Source: Isoetes taiwanensis (taxonomy: Eukaryota; Streptophyta; Lycopodiopsida; Isoetales; Isoetaceae). From it: a DNA stretch of 64,000 bases. Position 1 is the first letter of the stretch. Each line of letters opens with the position of its first letter. Below are positions 10,166 to 22,545 of this stretch, in pieces. The notes beneath the pieces were generated by a model. That model ran no database searches and was not told the DNA's origin. It saw only the letters and a program-made list of their open reading frames with translations. The translations under genes were made by a program, and so were the position numbers. The stretch lies in contig JAJEKV010000319.1 of NCBI GenBank assembly GCA_021234155.1, positions 188,001 to 252,000 on the forward strand. Reading direction: 5' to 3'.

Positions 10166-12816
10166 AAATAAGCCTGTAGAAAGAGCCATTCTATGGAAGT
10201 AAATTAAGGACTGGGTGATCAGTCAGCCAGTGGGCAATTGGGTACTGGGTGGTGACCTTAATATGGCAGATATTTGGGATAAAAAAATTGGCCTGTACAG
10301 GAACCTTCTAGGTGAAGAGCAACTGGCATGGGACTCCTGTTGTGGCTTTGTTCTTATCATACCGTCGAATACTCCCTACTCGTGGTCTAACAAACAAAAA
10401 GGAATCGACAGAGTTTATTGCCTATTAGACAGATTTTATGTGGCTAAAAGATCAGCCCCCTTCATGGATAGGTGTCATGTGGAAGGGGACCTTGCCTTTT
10501 CCCAGTCAGATCATGTCCCATAGAATCTAATATTTGAAGATCTTCCTTCTGCCAGACGAAGAGGAAATGCCCCCTTTAAATTTAATACAGGGCTCCTAGG
10601 GAAGGATCTCTTTTGTACACCATTTAAGGAATATCTTTTAACCCAGTCGAGGGATGAGGGACTCCCTAGTATGAAGGCCTGGATCAGGAAGAATGCCGAT
10701 ATGAAAGGTTGGATAAAAAATTGGGGTAAGCTGCGGGCTACCAAATCTAGGGCAACCAAGGTTGACCTATGTAACCAAATTCGGCAAGTTAAACAAGCTT
10801 TGATTCTAAACCCCTTCAATATTGTCAACCAGACACTTGAGGAAGGGTTAGAGGTCAGAATAAAAACGATAGAAGAGGAAGAGGCCCGTGGAGCTGCTGT
10901 TAGATCAAAGGCCAAATGGCGTGCAGAGGTTGACCATGAAAGCTCTAGGTGTTTTTTTAGACTGGCAGGAGCAAGGCTAGCTGAGAACAGTATCACTTCA
11001 GTTACAAATGATCAGAACGAAGTTCTTAGAGAGGAGGCAGAAATTAAATCCTTCTTCAGAGACAGTTACGAGGGGTTGTTCAAAGAAGATCCTCTCCCAA
11101 ATGACTATTATAGTACATGCTCCGAGTGGCTCCCCCTCCCGAGACAAGGTCAGCTTGTGACAGAAAGAGAAAATGTGCTTCTACTTCAAGAGTCTCAAGA
11201 GGTAGAAATCTACAAGACTCTGTGTTCCTTAGCCTCTGGCAAGTCTCCAGGACCTGACGGGTTCCCTCCAGAGTTCTATATAGAATTTTGGGATATGCTT
11301 GGGCCATTTTTTACTGCAGCAGTCAAGGGTGCATGGGCAGCTAAATAGCTTCACCCGGCCCTAGCAACTGGCTTTATCTCGTTGGTTCCAAAAGTTAGTA
11401 AGCCCCAAGTGCTAAGTGAATGGAGACCAATAGCGCTAACTAATGTGTTGTACAAAGTAATCATGAAGGTCATTGCCAATCGTATGAAACCAATCTTAAC
11501 CCGTCTGATTGGATGTGAACAATCAGCTTTTCTCCCAGGTAGGTACATTCTGGATAACTATCTGGCAGCCAGAGAGGGGCTCCATTGGTGCAAGTTATCT
11601 CTTCAGAACTGTGTGATGTTGAAACTAGACTTTCGTAGAGCCTATGACTCTCTCAGGTGGAATGGGCTGAGGCAGGTGATGGCTCATATGGGCTTTGAGG
11701 TAAACTTTATAGAGCTAGTCATGGGGTTGAACAAGATGGCATCAGCAATTGTCCTGGTAAATGGACAATCATAGGGTCCCTTCGAGCTCGAAAAAAATTA
11801 GGCGGGGTGTCCCCTTGCTCCTTAACTTTTTCTAATCATGGCAAATCTCTTAACTTGTATGGTGAAGAGCTTGATGAAGCAGGGATTGCTAAAAGGATTA
11901 CTTCCTCCAGGCATCGATCAAGAATTGTCTATTATGCAATATGCTGATGGTACCTTCCTTTTTCTAAGGTATGATGATGGGAGTTTTCATGCCTTCCAAC
12001 ATGTGTTAAAGTCCTTCTACTTTATCTCTGGGGTTGGGCTGAATCACTAAATGTGAGATCATATGGCCATTTGAAGAAGACATTGATACAAGGGTTAGGG
12101 CTTGGAACTACCATATAGTGACAGCTATGGAGACTACTAAGCTTTTGGGTATGCCACTCAACATTGGAGAAAATTTGAAAGGTCTCTGGTCACCAATTAT
12201 ATAAAGAATTCGAAAAAAGGTTAACCTCTGATCTTGTAAGTCCCTGTCCACTATGGGGAGAGTGACAGTTGCTAATGCAATCCTCAATGCTACCCATGTT
12301 TATTATTCTTGATTGTGGCACAAAAATATATATCTGACCAGTTATTGGTAGTTATTATAAATTTATATTGGGGAGGGGGGGATATTTGGGGTTGCATGGT
12401 GAAGAAATGTGCCGAGATAGGAAAGATGGGGGATTGGGATGTAAAGACCCAATGGTCCAAAGGAAGGTTCTAGCAGCAAAATTTGTATGGAGGGCTATTC
12501 AAGAGGAGGCATCTCCGGCTATTGCCTTTGTGAGTCACCGGCTGAAATATGGAAAGATTAAGGGGAAACCTTCAACCCCAGAGATGAGGTGGGTTCCTAC
12601 TTCTATAAATTTTCAATGGGCGAGGTACCTCCCCCTATAATGAGGAAAATATTAGAAGCTGGGGCAGGATGTGCGAGTCTCTTTAGCTTAGCGCATGCTC
12701 GGTGGGGAGGGGGGGGGGGGGGAGGGGAGGGGGGCGGTATATTTTGGAATACTAGGATTTGGATGAGGAATACGCTCCCCCTTGCACTTATACACCCTCG
12801 TGTATTCATTAAATAG
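10162..12816 (+). pseudogene. LINE ORF2 continuation: endonuclease end and reverse transcriptase
   Basis: Resumes the LINE broken at 6525. 10215-10523 shows GGDLNM and the catalytic SDHVP that close the endonuclease. 10671-11348 is the linker and RT fingers with GKSPGPDGFPPEFY. 11382-11774 carries PKVSKPQVLSEWRPIALTNV, QSAFLPGR and LKLDFRRAYDSL (first catalytic Asp). 11838-12050 has the palm box as YADG, losing the second Asp. Later frames show TTKLLGMPLNI and MGRVTVANAIL. Many stops and frameshifts make it a pseudogene. The same family occurs on the minus strand at 44595-46075. Confidence 0.88.
12701..12736 (+). repeat. G-rich tract with a 14-G run, G-quadruplex prone
   Basis: A nearly pure G stretch inside the decayed LINE, with several G-runs. 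It could fold as a quadruplex and is also a likely site of sequencing-length error. Confidence 0.7.
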
Positions 12817-13320
12817 CGGGCCGCTGGAATTTGCAAGGTAGGACAACCTATTAAATGGCCAGAGTTTGTCATTTCAGGTTACCACCAGTGATGGCAAAAC
12901 TGTGACATCATATGATGCAGCTTCGTTAAAACAGATTATGGCAAAACTGTGGCATCATATGATGCAGCTCCTTCAAAACTTATTTTCATTGAATGTGAAT
13001 GAGGTTTACAGTAAACGGGCATTCATACTTCAATCTAGTACTTATAACAAATGTTGGAGGGGCAGGGGATGTGCATGCAGTATCAGTAAAGGGATCAAAC
13101 ACTAGGTGGCAAGCAATGTCCAGAAATTGAACTGTGACATCATATGATGCAGCTTCGTTAAATCAGATTATGGCAAAAACTGTGGCATCATATGATGCAG
13201 CTCCTTCAAAACAGATTTTGATTGAATGTATTTACTTTGAGTGTATCTATTTTGATCTGTCTCTAAAGAATTTGCTATTGCACATCTTGATGTGCCGCCC
13301 CAGCCAAAGGCATTTGCTAT
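12817..13320 (+). repeat. LINE tail with four copies of a CATATGATGCAGC unit
   Basis: LINE-derived sequence homologous to the minus-strand LINE at 45690-45900 (shared blocks include CTTCAATCTAGTACTTATAA and GGGATCAAACACTAG). A unit of about 45 bp built on CATCATATGATGCAGC occurs as two adjacent pairs, near 12907 and 12952 and again near 13137 and 13183. The pairs are about 230 bp apart. This looks like a local duplication of LINE sequence. Confidence 0.6.
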
Positions 13321-13807
13321 AATGAATATAATGACTACATGAAATGTACTCAATAGTTGCTTGCAATGTAAATAATTTGTTTGTCTCGATGTTATTATGC
13401 TTTTTAGTAATTAATATTTAGGCCCATAAAGTTTACTTATGTTTGCTTTAGTTAGGGCCCGAAAGGCCCAATTTTTTTTTAATATAACAATCAATACACA
13501 ACTACCATTAACATTATTAACACAAACTATTGCATTTAACACATTTAAATTAAAATCCCCCTTAAACCCCCTTTGGTTTGGGTGCATATTCACACGGGGG
13601 GTTACGTAGGGCAGCGAGAGCTCCAAAAATATATTTACAATACATGTACAAAATTAACACCATTAAGTACATTCTCTCAAATCTTATAGTATTTTGCAAA
13701 CCTTAATATACAGTATACAAAAACTTGTATATGCATACCCCACAAACGAGGATTGCTATGTACGGTCCAGATCTTGGAATAAAGGGCAAATATGCCCATC
13801 CGACAGC
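13320..13807. repeat. Dispersed repeat, copy B (partner at 9638-10126)
   Basis: Same orientation and nearly the same sequence as copy A. It holds the left arm of the inverted-repeat element (13581-13622) but ends at CCGACAGC, so the right arm is absent. Confidence 0.8.
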
Positions 13808-16012
13808 ATTTCAACATTTCAGCATTTGGTTAAATACTTTCCTTCCTCGATGCACTCCGACAATAACATTGAGAATATATCTAAAGAGTAGACCTTAACT
13901 AATAAACCTTAGTTTACATTGCACTATGGATGTGGAAATAAACCATGATAGTCCTGTCATGTCTTAAAATTTTTAGAGCCTGCCGGTTAAAGGGTTTAAC
14001 AATACCAGTGAGGCCATTCTAGCTAGTAAACAGGTAAGCCTGTTTACTTGCTGGTATGGCCAAGCAAGGATAATCTTCAATCCAACAGCAGGCATGTTTA
14101 TCTTGATAAACAGTCCAGATGGAGATGATGATGGCTAAGAACTGCACCTTGATCGACGATTCATAGTGCATCGGTGGAAAAACCTGCCGGTTAAGGATAT
14201 GAAAATGGAACTATAATATACCATCTAGCTGAATGATACAGTCATAGAACCTTTTTATTTGACATCTACGCAATCTTTTTCTCCGCTATTTAATATGGTA
14301 CACCAAAGTTTTGAGTAATTGGAGCTTGAAACACCTCTATAAAGCTCCCAAGTTGAGGAATCCTATTTTTATATGCTAAGATGTTCAATTGTTAGAGATT
14401 GTATGGGTATGGGTCCAGCATATGTTGTTGATGTTGGACCCTCATAATATGATTGAGAAGGCATATTTTGGTATTTTTGTTAGGGTTCAGTTGTTTGTTG
14501 CTGCAGAAATTTTAAGGAGATGTTGCCACATGGCGAGGAGGCACATAAAATGCCGGATCAGGCATAGAGCAGATTGGCAGGATCACGCTTGCCAGATCTC
14601 TGTTATACAAAGCCATCTTGCTAGGTCTTTGTTTTGGAGCAGATTCACATTGCTTTCTTGCTGCCGTTAATCTGTGGAAGCCTTTTCCTAAGGCTTTTTC
14701 ACTCTCTAAACTTGTGGCTTCAGAGTTTCACAGCTTGGTTGGAAAAAAAATTTGAAAGGTCTCAGACTAGATTTTGGAGGTGGGGTTTTGTTTTCGCCCT
14801 TGTTGATATCTCTTTTTGCATTTTCTCAAGTCTGATGTAAATTCTAGTCATAGTCAGCTTGTGCTTAAAAGAGTGTGTGAATTTTGCTAAGATTCAACTC
14901 CCTAGGCTCTATCCAATTTTTTGGTCTGTTGAATCTAGTTTGTGGTGTTCATATATCATCATTTGAATGCAAGGGGAGTTCATATGTTCAAGTCAATTCC
15001 TCATGGAAAGTAATGCTTCCTTTCTAATATGTATATATTGCAGTCCACATACCGGAGTTCTGGAATCGATTACATTGTTTTTTTTGGGAGTTGATTTATG
15101 GAGCAATTTAAAACATGGTTGTTTGATCCCATCTTCTTTTGTAGGGAACGACCAAGAGTGCCCCATATGGGATAATTGCCACAAGATGCTACAATCTAAT
15201 GGTATAATTTTTTTTTGGAATTGTTTGGTAGGCTTTTGAATTGTTTGTTGTCGTAGAAATGTCAGAGAGATGTTGCTGCATGGTGAGGTGGCACATGAAA
15301 TGCTCGATTAGGCATAGAGCAGATTGGCGGGGTCGCACTTGTCAGGCGACCAAAATTAGAAGCCCCTTGCTTCATCGCCATCTATGGCATCAGCATGCGC
15401 TGCCCTATCCGCTCCACCTTTGCCAAAACAGAAAATAAACCTCCTTCCCAAAAGCCAGATGCCACCGTCATCTTTATACGTATTTCCATACCAATACCCC
15501 TTTAAACTTCACAACTCTTCTTATGTTATAAAACTATGGTTCTTGATTGGGCAAACATTATATATGTGGATTGGAAGCAAAGCTTTAGTTAGATTTCTTG
15601 CATTATACTTTACACGTTTGTACGTATTCCAGAAAATGAAAATTCAGGAAATCACGCTTGCTAAAAAAAGATGTGTGCTAAATATTTTTTTCCTTTCCCG
15701 GCAAATATGTAACGGCAGGTCGGCTTCCAGCACAGGAGTTTTTCGACGGACCAGATTGCCTGATCCTTTCAGTTCCCAGATCTTTATTTTTAGTAGTCTC
15801 GTTTTCAGTCCCTTATTATTGGAAACGGCCGGCCCTCTTCATCTCTTCCCTCCAATTGCCTCTGATACATTTAGTGACTGGTTTTTGTTTTCCGTCTGGT
15901 GGGCTTTCGGATTGAGGTACTTTAAAAATTTTCTTTCTTTTCTCCTCAATCTTGTTTTGCTTCCTAATCTGAGAGCAGTTGTGGCTTAGATTTGCTCTGT
16001 CTTGGAGATTCT
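13808..16012. other. Upstream region of the YSL gene with a 117-bp direct repeat
   Basis: No recognised gene. A block at 14491-14607 (TTGTTTGTTGCTGCAGAAAT onward) recurs at 15241-15356 with moderate divergence, offset 750 bp, in the same orientation. The 201-codon frame at 15384-15989 ends just before the YSL start and looks like chance-open 5' sequence. The region probably includes the YSL promoter and 5' UTR, but I cannot place the transcription start. Confidence 0.5.
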
Positions 16013-18618
16013 ATGGCAATTTCGGAGTTGGACATTGAACCAGAAGCAGGAACAGAGGATGACTACCTAATCTTGAAATCAGAAAAAGAGCAGGAAGAAT
16101 CCCAAGAAGCGGTAGAAGCAGCTTTCCGTGAGGGAACACCACCATGGTCGGAACAGATAACTATTAGGGGATTGGTAGTTGGTGCCCTTTTGGGTACAGT
16201 ATTTTGCGTGATTACACACAAGTTGAACCTCACTGTTGGAGTGATTCCATCCCTTAATGTAGCAGCTGGTTTGTTGGGATTCTTTTTTGTTAAGATCTGG
16301 ACTTTGTTTGTTTCCAAGTTGAGCTGTTGCAATGTTCAACCTTTTACTCGCCAGGAGAATACTGTTATTCAGATTTGTGTGGTGGCTTGCTATGGCATTG
16401 CTTTTAGTGGTATGGGAGTATCCGTCAAATTATTGGTTCGTTAAACTTGTTTTTTTACATATGTTTTACTCATGTGTTCTGCTTATGGCTGTACATAGGG
16501 GGATTTTGATCTTATTTGCTTGCAATGGATAAGAGGACATACAGTCTTATTGGTCCTCAGTATCTAGGAAATTATTTGAAAGATGTAATAAATCCTTCTC
16601 TGGGGTGGATGACTGCGTTTGTATTTGCAGTCAGCTTTGTTGGCATTATGGCACTTGTGCCTCTGCGCAAGGTATGGGTCTTTGCTGTCTTTATAGCCCT
16701 TGTAATGTGCATATATAAGTGAAGCGTTGCTTCTTTATGTTGTTTTATGTGGCTGATCTGTTTTTTTTCTCTTTTGTAGGTGATGATTATTGATTATAAG
16801 CTTACATATCCGAGTGGTACTGCAACAGCGGTGTTAATCAACAGCTTCCATACACCAAAAGGAGCAGAAACTGCGGCGTAAGATAATTATTATCTAGTAA
16901 TGAATTTAGAGATAGAACACCATCTTTTCTATGTGCTCTAAAATTTAAGGTCCAAATACTTCAAAATGACTTTTTTAATTTCATCCAGCAAACAAATAGC
17001 TTGTCTTGGCAAGTATTTTGGAGTTAGTTTTTTCTGGAGCTTCTTCAAATGGTTCTTTAGTGGTGCGGGGGATAGTTGTGGATTTGATCAGTTCCCTTCC
17101 TTGGGCATGAAAGCTTATGCCAATACGTATGTATTTGGTGCTCTCAAACTTCATTTGTTATCTTGTTTTCGTCTTGCTGAGTTGTTGATTGTGCGTTATG
17201 GCAGATTCTACTTTGACTTTAGCACAACATATGTTGGGGTGGGCATGATATGCCCTCATATTGTCAACTGCTCAGTCCTTCTTGGGGCTATCGTCTCTTG
17301 GGGTATTATGTGGCCTCTCATTAGCAAACGTGCTGGGGACTGGTTTCCAGATGGTCTAGCAAAGAATGATTTTAAAGGGCTTTACGGATATAAGGTTGTG
17401 CAAATTTTCATGACATAATTTATTGCACCTGCATAAGCTAATGCATGGGCAAACTTATATGTGCAGGTATTCATAGCCATTGCTGTAATTTTAGGTGATG
17501 GTATTTATAACCTGGTGAAAATACTGTTCCTTTCGTTGAAAGCAATGTATATTGAATATGAGAATAAGAAGAAGCTTCCATTGACTACTAATTGCCCAAC
17601 TGGTAAGAACTAAGAACTGTCAACTTTTTTTCTTTCAGAAAGTCATATGCGCCGTTTATGGAGTTTCGTGTTTTTTTATTTTGCAGAGCTACTTGATTCA
17701 GTTGATGAGTCAAGGCGGTCTGAAGTATTTATGAAAGAAGGAATTCCCTTCTGGATTGCTGCAACTGGATATGTTACCCTATCCATCATATCAATGATAT
17801 CCATCCCACAGATATTTCCCCCTGTTAGATGGTATTTTGTACTGATTTGTTACCTATTGGCGCCTGCACTTGGGTTCTGTAATGCGTATGGTGCAGGTCT
17901 TACGGATTGGAGCTTGGCAAGTACCTATGGAAAAGTAGGTTTATTTGTCTTTGCAGCATGGGCTGGAAAAGATGGTGGTGTGATTGCTGGTTTAGCCGCA
18001 TGTGGAGTAATGATGAGCATTGTATCTACAAGCTCTGATTTGATGCAAGATTTTAAAACAGGCTTCCTTACTCATTCATCACCAAGGTCGATGTTTGTCA
18101 GCCAGTTGATTGGGACCATTCTTGGATGTATAGTAGCACCTTTAACATTTTGGATGTTGTGGACTGCTTTTGAGATTGGTTCACCTGATGGAGTATACAA
18201 AGCTCCTTATGCTATTATCTTCAGGGAGATGGCTATCCTTGGTGTGGAGGGTCTTTCAGCATTGCCGAAGCATTGCTTGGAATTGTGTCTTGCAGGATTT
18301 ATATGTGCTTTAGTTTTGAATGTTGCAAGGGACAAGCTTCCTTCAAGAATTGCCAAGTTTATTCCAATACCCATGGCCATGGCGATTCCCTTTTATATAG
18401 GAGCATATTTTACAATCGATATGTTTCTGGGAACTGTTATACTATTTGTTTGGGAACGTCTTAATAAGAGAGAAGCAGCTATATATGCCCCTGCAATGGC
18501 ATCAGGCTTAATATGTGGAGATGGCGTCTGGACGATTCCGTCAGCATTACTTTCCTTATTAAAGGTTACCCCCCCTATATGCATGTCTTTTGCTCCAACC
18601 ATCACAAACGGTCATTGA
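16013..18618 (+). CDS. YSL: Yellow-stripe-like (YSL) metal-nicotianamine transporter, seven exons, one premature stop
   Basis: Oligopeptide-transporter family protein that moves metal-nicotianamine or phytosiderophore complexes across membranes by proton symport. Exons by frame and GT-AG sites: 16013-16409, 16499-16671, 16780-16877, 16989-17126, 17205-17394, 17467-17602, 17687-18618. The total is 687 codons, normal for YSLs, with introns of 72-111 bp. Family landmarks in order: [143 protein letters not shown]. The N-terminus is acidic and cytosolic-looking. In exon 2 the expected Gly of the conserved GGFGSYLLAMD stretch is TGA (16507-16509, codon 136). All else is intact, so this is either a recent null allele or a base error. 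The ATG follows no better in-frame start. Confidence 0.92.
16507..16509 (+). other. In-frame TGA in YSL exon 2
   Basis: A codon that should be Gly in the GGFGSYLL block reads TGA, a one-base change from GGA. The acceptor ACATAG just upstream is the only AG that keeps the conserved block, so splicing does not remove the stop. Confidence 0.75.
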
Positions 18619-18770
18619 GTTTGAGATGGACGAGCTTGTACATAATTTGGTCAGAAGAAGCAGCAGCAGCAATTTGCTCAGAGAATTTTGTACATATACT
18701 GTATATATTAGTATAAGCATTCTTCACTCTTTTGTAAGAGTTAATTTCACAGGGAAAGCTTTTTTGGAAG

Positions 18771-18910
18771 GAGAAATTTCACTCAGCTTGAAATTTCAGA
18801 AGGAAATTTCGAGCTGACCTGGCGGGCTAATGACCGGCGGAGCCGCCGAAAGTGGCGCCGCCAGTCTGCTCGAATTTCCTTCTGAAATTTCAATGCTGAG
18901 TGAAATTCTC
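18771..18910. repeat. Fold-back repeat with 44-bp arms and GC-rich loop
   Basis: Arms 18771-18814 and 18868-18910 are inverted copies (about 41 of 44 bases pair) built on GAAATTTCACTCAGCTTGAA. The 53-bp loop is strongly GC-rich (GGCGGAGCCGCCG), unlike the arms. It lies about 150 bp past the YSL stop and so could be in the 3' UTR, where it would form a stable RNA hairpin. Confidence 0.75.
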
Positions 18911-19420
18911 CGACGAAATTTTACTCAGCTTAAAATTTAGGCCGTTCTTGAACTGGATGCAGCCGGAACTCTGTGTTTCTTGAACTTGTGAGGAACGTTT
19001 TTCAATTTTGATGCAACCGAAACCTTATTTAGGTCATTTTGGAACTTGTCCGTGATGTTTTAAGAAGCCTTTGAGAAGAAAAATGGTTGCTCATGCCATC
19101 AAGGCCCGGTTAGGGATGCAAACGCCATAGCCAAGGATAGAAGCCATAGCCGGAACAGAAACTAGGGATGCAAACGCCATAGCCAGGAACATCAAGGCCC
19201 GGTTAGGGATGCAAATGCCATAGCCGGAACAGGAAAGATAGTCCGGAAGAAGCGTAAAAAAGGGTAGAAGCGCGTAAAAATGGGGTCGCGGCAAAAAACA
19301 GTGGTGGAGGCGGCGCCGCCAAAAAAAAAAAAAAACGCTTCAAGAGTTCAACTCTGTTTTTCGTTATGTAAAAACGTGTCAAAAAAGGCCGAAATTTTAA
19401 GGTGAGTAAAATTTCGTCAT
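18911..19420. mobile_element. MITE-like element with about 32-bp inverted termini
   Basis: The left end CGACGAAATTTTACTCAGCT at 18911 is inverted at 19387-19419 (ending GAGTAAAATTTCGTCA). The termini share the GAAATTTNACTCAGCTT consensus with the adjacent fold-back, so the two are related. The interior holds near-tandem copies of GGGATGCAAACGCCATAGCC at about 19113, 19167 and 19206. Non-coding. Confidence 0.6.
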
Positions 19421-21746
19421 CAGAAAGAAATACAACTGGTTATATTTTAAGAGGATGAAAAAGTTGACCCTTCTACTTGATGAAAAATGTAAGCTGTGTT
19501 AATCTACAATAAGTTCTATCTGTGAGCCATCATTGTGCACCGACAGCTAAAAATTGAGCTTGTCCACCGACATCTCGACTACTTGCATCTTGCCAGAAGA
19601 GAAATACTTGGACGTGTGGCATAAAGAAATAGGCATGTAAAACACTACCTTTGCTGATTATGATTTTGTTGCTACCTGGTACAAACAATAGCCTCTTGAC
19701 ACCATCACAACCAAATAGGCAATTTCAAGATTCTGCATTCTCTTGTTTTCTTTCTTAATGGGATGTTTTCATCTTATTTTATGGGCCATTGATTGAGAGA
19801 ATATTCGCTCTCATGTGCCGCATCAATGGCCTCAATTTTTTTTCCGCCTTCAACCCATGAAAGTTTCAATGGTGCAAATCAATACACATTGCATTAAAAA
19901 AATAAAGCCGAAGGTTTGAAGCGTGCTATGAGGGCTTGAAGCATCTGAGGCGACAAACAGAGGCCGATTCCTGCTGCGGCCAAACGGATTCATCCTGCGG
20001 ACAAACAGATCCTGCGGACAAACAGAGGCCCATCCAATTCTAACGCAATGCAATTTCATACTATGTATCGAGATGCAGATTCAGAGCCAGAAAGAGGCAG
20101 CTTGCAGAAACATAGCGGAGATATGAAAGGAATGAAAACAGAGGCATCTTCCAAAGACATAGCTACAATACCAGCCGATTTCATCTCTTGGGCCTTCTTA
20201 TTGAATCACAAGAATGCTAAAATTTATGATAAAAATGCTGAAACTTAACGAGCCCTAGCCTCTCTGCCAGTTTACAGTCGCTACATCACACATCACAATA
20301 TTTCCTTCCAGCCAAAGCCTGCCACACAAATGTTTCCTTCGCAACTACAAACCCTTGGCCATATTTACGGTGGAATGCTCGAATTTCCGAAGCGAAAAGC
20401 CGCAGTGAAGCGTGCATAGCCATAATAATCCGGCGATCGGGCCCTAACTTTGTTTATGCGCCGACAGAGCTTCGGTGCCGCCCAGACAAAAAAACCAGGG
20501 CTCCAAATAGAAACCACCGTGAGTTCTTATCCACGCCCATGGAATTCAGCTTCTTCCTCTTTCCAACCATGCCAAGAAAAACCAGCCACAATATACAGCA
20601 ATAGAAATTTTACATCTAAATAAAAACAAGCTGCTCAAACATGCCAAAACATACGGTTTTGCATACAATACGTGTCAGGAATCATAGTTCCCACCATTGT
20701 GAGAATACCCTCCCCCAATACCAAACGAATTGGGCAAACTTAATCGTTATAAAATTCCATTAGGGGCTCGAAAATAGTCTAACCAGCAATTATACCTTAA
20801 TTTTCATTTGTTAGATTTTTTTTTTTTTCATGTAATGAGAAAATCCTTTTCCTCTGAAAATTTACTGGAATATTGCCTTCCAATACAAACTACAAAAGGC
20901 AAGAGTTAAATTCTTCACTATATAGTAAATTTGTAGAATACAAGGTAATAGTTATTGTAAATATAAACCAGATCTTTATATTGTTCATGTTGCCTCCAAA
21001 CAAAAATCTTACAACTGCCCGAAACAAATATAGTAATTTCCTTCAAAAATACATGCAAATTAGCGTGGTAAGTTTGCTCTAAAAACCAGCATGTAAAATA
21101 CTAACCTAGATCTACAAATTGGCATTATAAATCTGTTGTAAATATCAATATGCTAAATGTTGATTTGGATCACCTAAGTAAATGTGTCGACCACGATTAT
21201 CAGCTTTCTTCTTCCATACTTCAATGCTTTCTGTAAAATCAAACTCCCTTGCTTGAGCAGGACCATTTACAACAATAGACAGGCATGCATTCGAGCTCTC
21301 TACGTTCAACTTCGAATGCCATATGCCTTTTATATTAGTTCTATGGCTAAACAAACTCTAGGAAATTGCATGGCTAGCACATTGTACTAAAGCAATTTGT
21401 AACAATGTCATAATATTGTTGAAGCGTGCTTCATTTGCTGGACTTGAAGAGATCATCAAATAAACTTCTTCCATTACGCTGGCAAATAGTTTTTACGAGT
21501 TTTTTGTTGGGGAAAAAATGTTTATTAAAAATAAGAGGCTTTTGTGCATGTTGAACCATTGAGAATTCATATAATTTTAGAGGAAAAGATGTAGCTAAAA
21601 ATGAAGGGAAATAAAGAAGCTTATATTATTTTAAGGGCTTATACTATTTTATTAGTTTATCTTTTTAGGGGCTTGTTATTTTTAAACCTAATAAACTTCT
21701 TAAGAACTTTTTTGGTTTATTTTTTTAAGGCCTTATTATTTTGAAA
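19421..21746. other. Intergenic, nothing recognised
   Basis: AT-rich sequence with only short unconvincing ORFs. A short tandem of ATCCTGCGGACAAACAG lies at about 19993-20027. Confidence 0.4.
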
Positions 21747-21826
21747 CCACAAATGTGAAGGAAACTAGAAGTTTTTGTTGGACAGTCCACAAATGTGAAG
21801 GAAACTAGAAGTTTTTGTTGGACAGT
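21747..21826. repeat. Exact 40-bp tandem duplication
   Basis: The unit starting CCACAAATGTGAAGGAAACT is present twice head to tail (21747-21786 and 21787-21826) without mismatch, implying a very recent slippage event. Confidence 0.9.
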
Positions 21827-22270
21827 CGCTTGATGTCGAAGGATGCCCAGATGAGCGGCCTGCCTGACCTGGAAAGACTGTTGCACAGGTTATGTAATTC
21901 CTGGACTCAGGGGTTTGCTTGATCTTAATAAGCTTTAGCTTCCCTGTGCTTGAGCTTGTGCTTGATTTTGGAACATAAATTTTGATGGTTCACCAGCAGA
22001 TTGTGTTGAATTGGTTATAAATTAATTTTATTTGGCTTTCTAGGTATATGCATGGCAGAATTTAGGGTTGCTTTTGGATTCATGCAGCAGAACAAGAAAG
22101 AGGAGATGAACGAGAGAGGCTTAGTTACTTCCAGAGTTGAGCTACGCCTGAACAAGCCAAAAGGCTTGCAAAAGGCAGCATTGCAAATTATATGCGAAAG
22201 ATCATTGTAGTACAGTAAGCTTCGGAGATGATATTATGGTGGCGAGGCCTTATTGGCCGTGTTTTTTAGT

Positions 22271-22545
22271 ATCGAGAAAAAATAAAATAAATTTTAAATT
22301 TTTTGTTTTGGTGCGTTATGGAATTTGTGCTATATTTAATGTTTTGTATATTATTCATGAATTTGCCAATGTTTTTTGAATTTTTATTTTATTTTAAAAA
22401 TACACACACGCATCGAGAAAAAATAAAATAAATTTTTTGTTTTGGTGCAGGATTTGTGCTATATTTAATGTTTTGTATATTATTCATGAATTTGCCAATA
22501 TTTTTTGAATTTTTATTTTATTTTAAAAACACACACACGCGCGCA
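22271..22545. repeat. About 140-bp tandem duplication ending in a CA-rich tract
   Basis: Two copies beginning ATCGAGAAAAAATAAAATAA (22271 and 22412), each ending in a run of ACACACAC. The second lacks two short stretches. Non-coding. Confidence 0.85.

Noticed and set aside
15384-15989. 201-codon gene upstream of YSL
   Set aside because: Hydrophobic, biased composition, no family resemblance, ends just before the YSL start; probably chance-open 5' sequence.
16410-16498. Alternative splicing that would skip the YSL stop
   Set aside because: No other AG acceptor in the right phase keeps the conserved GSYLLAMD block; the next ones remove it.
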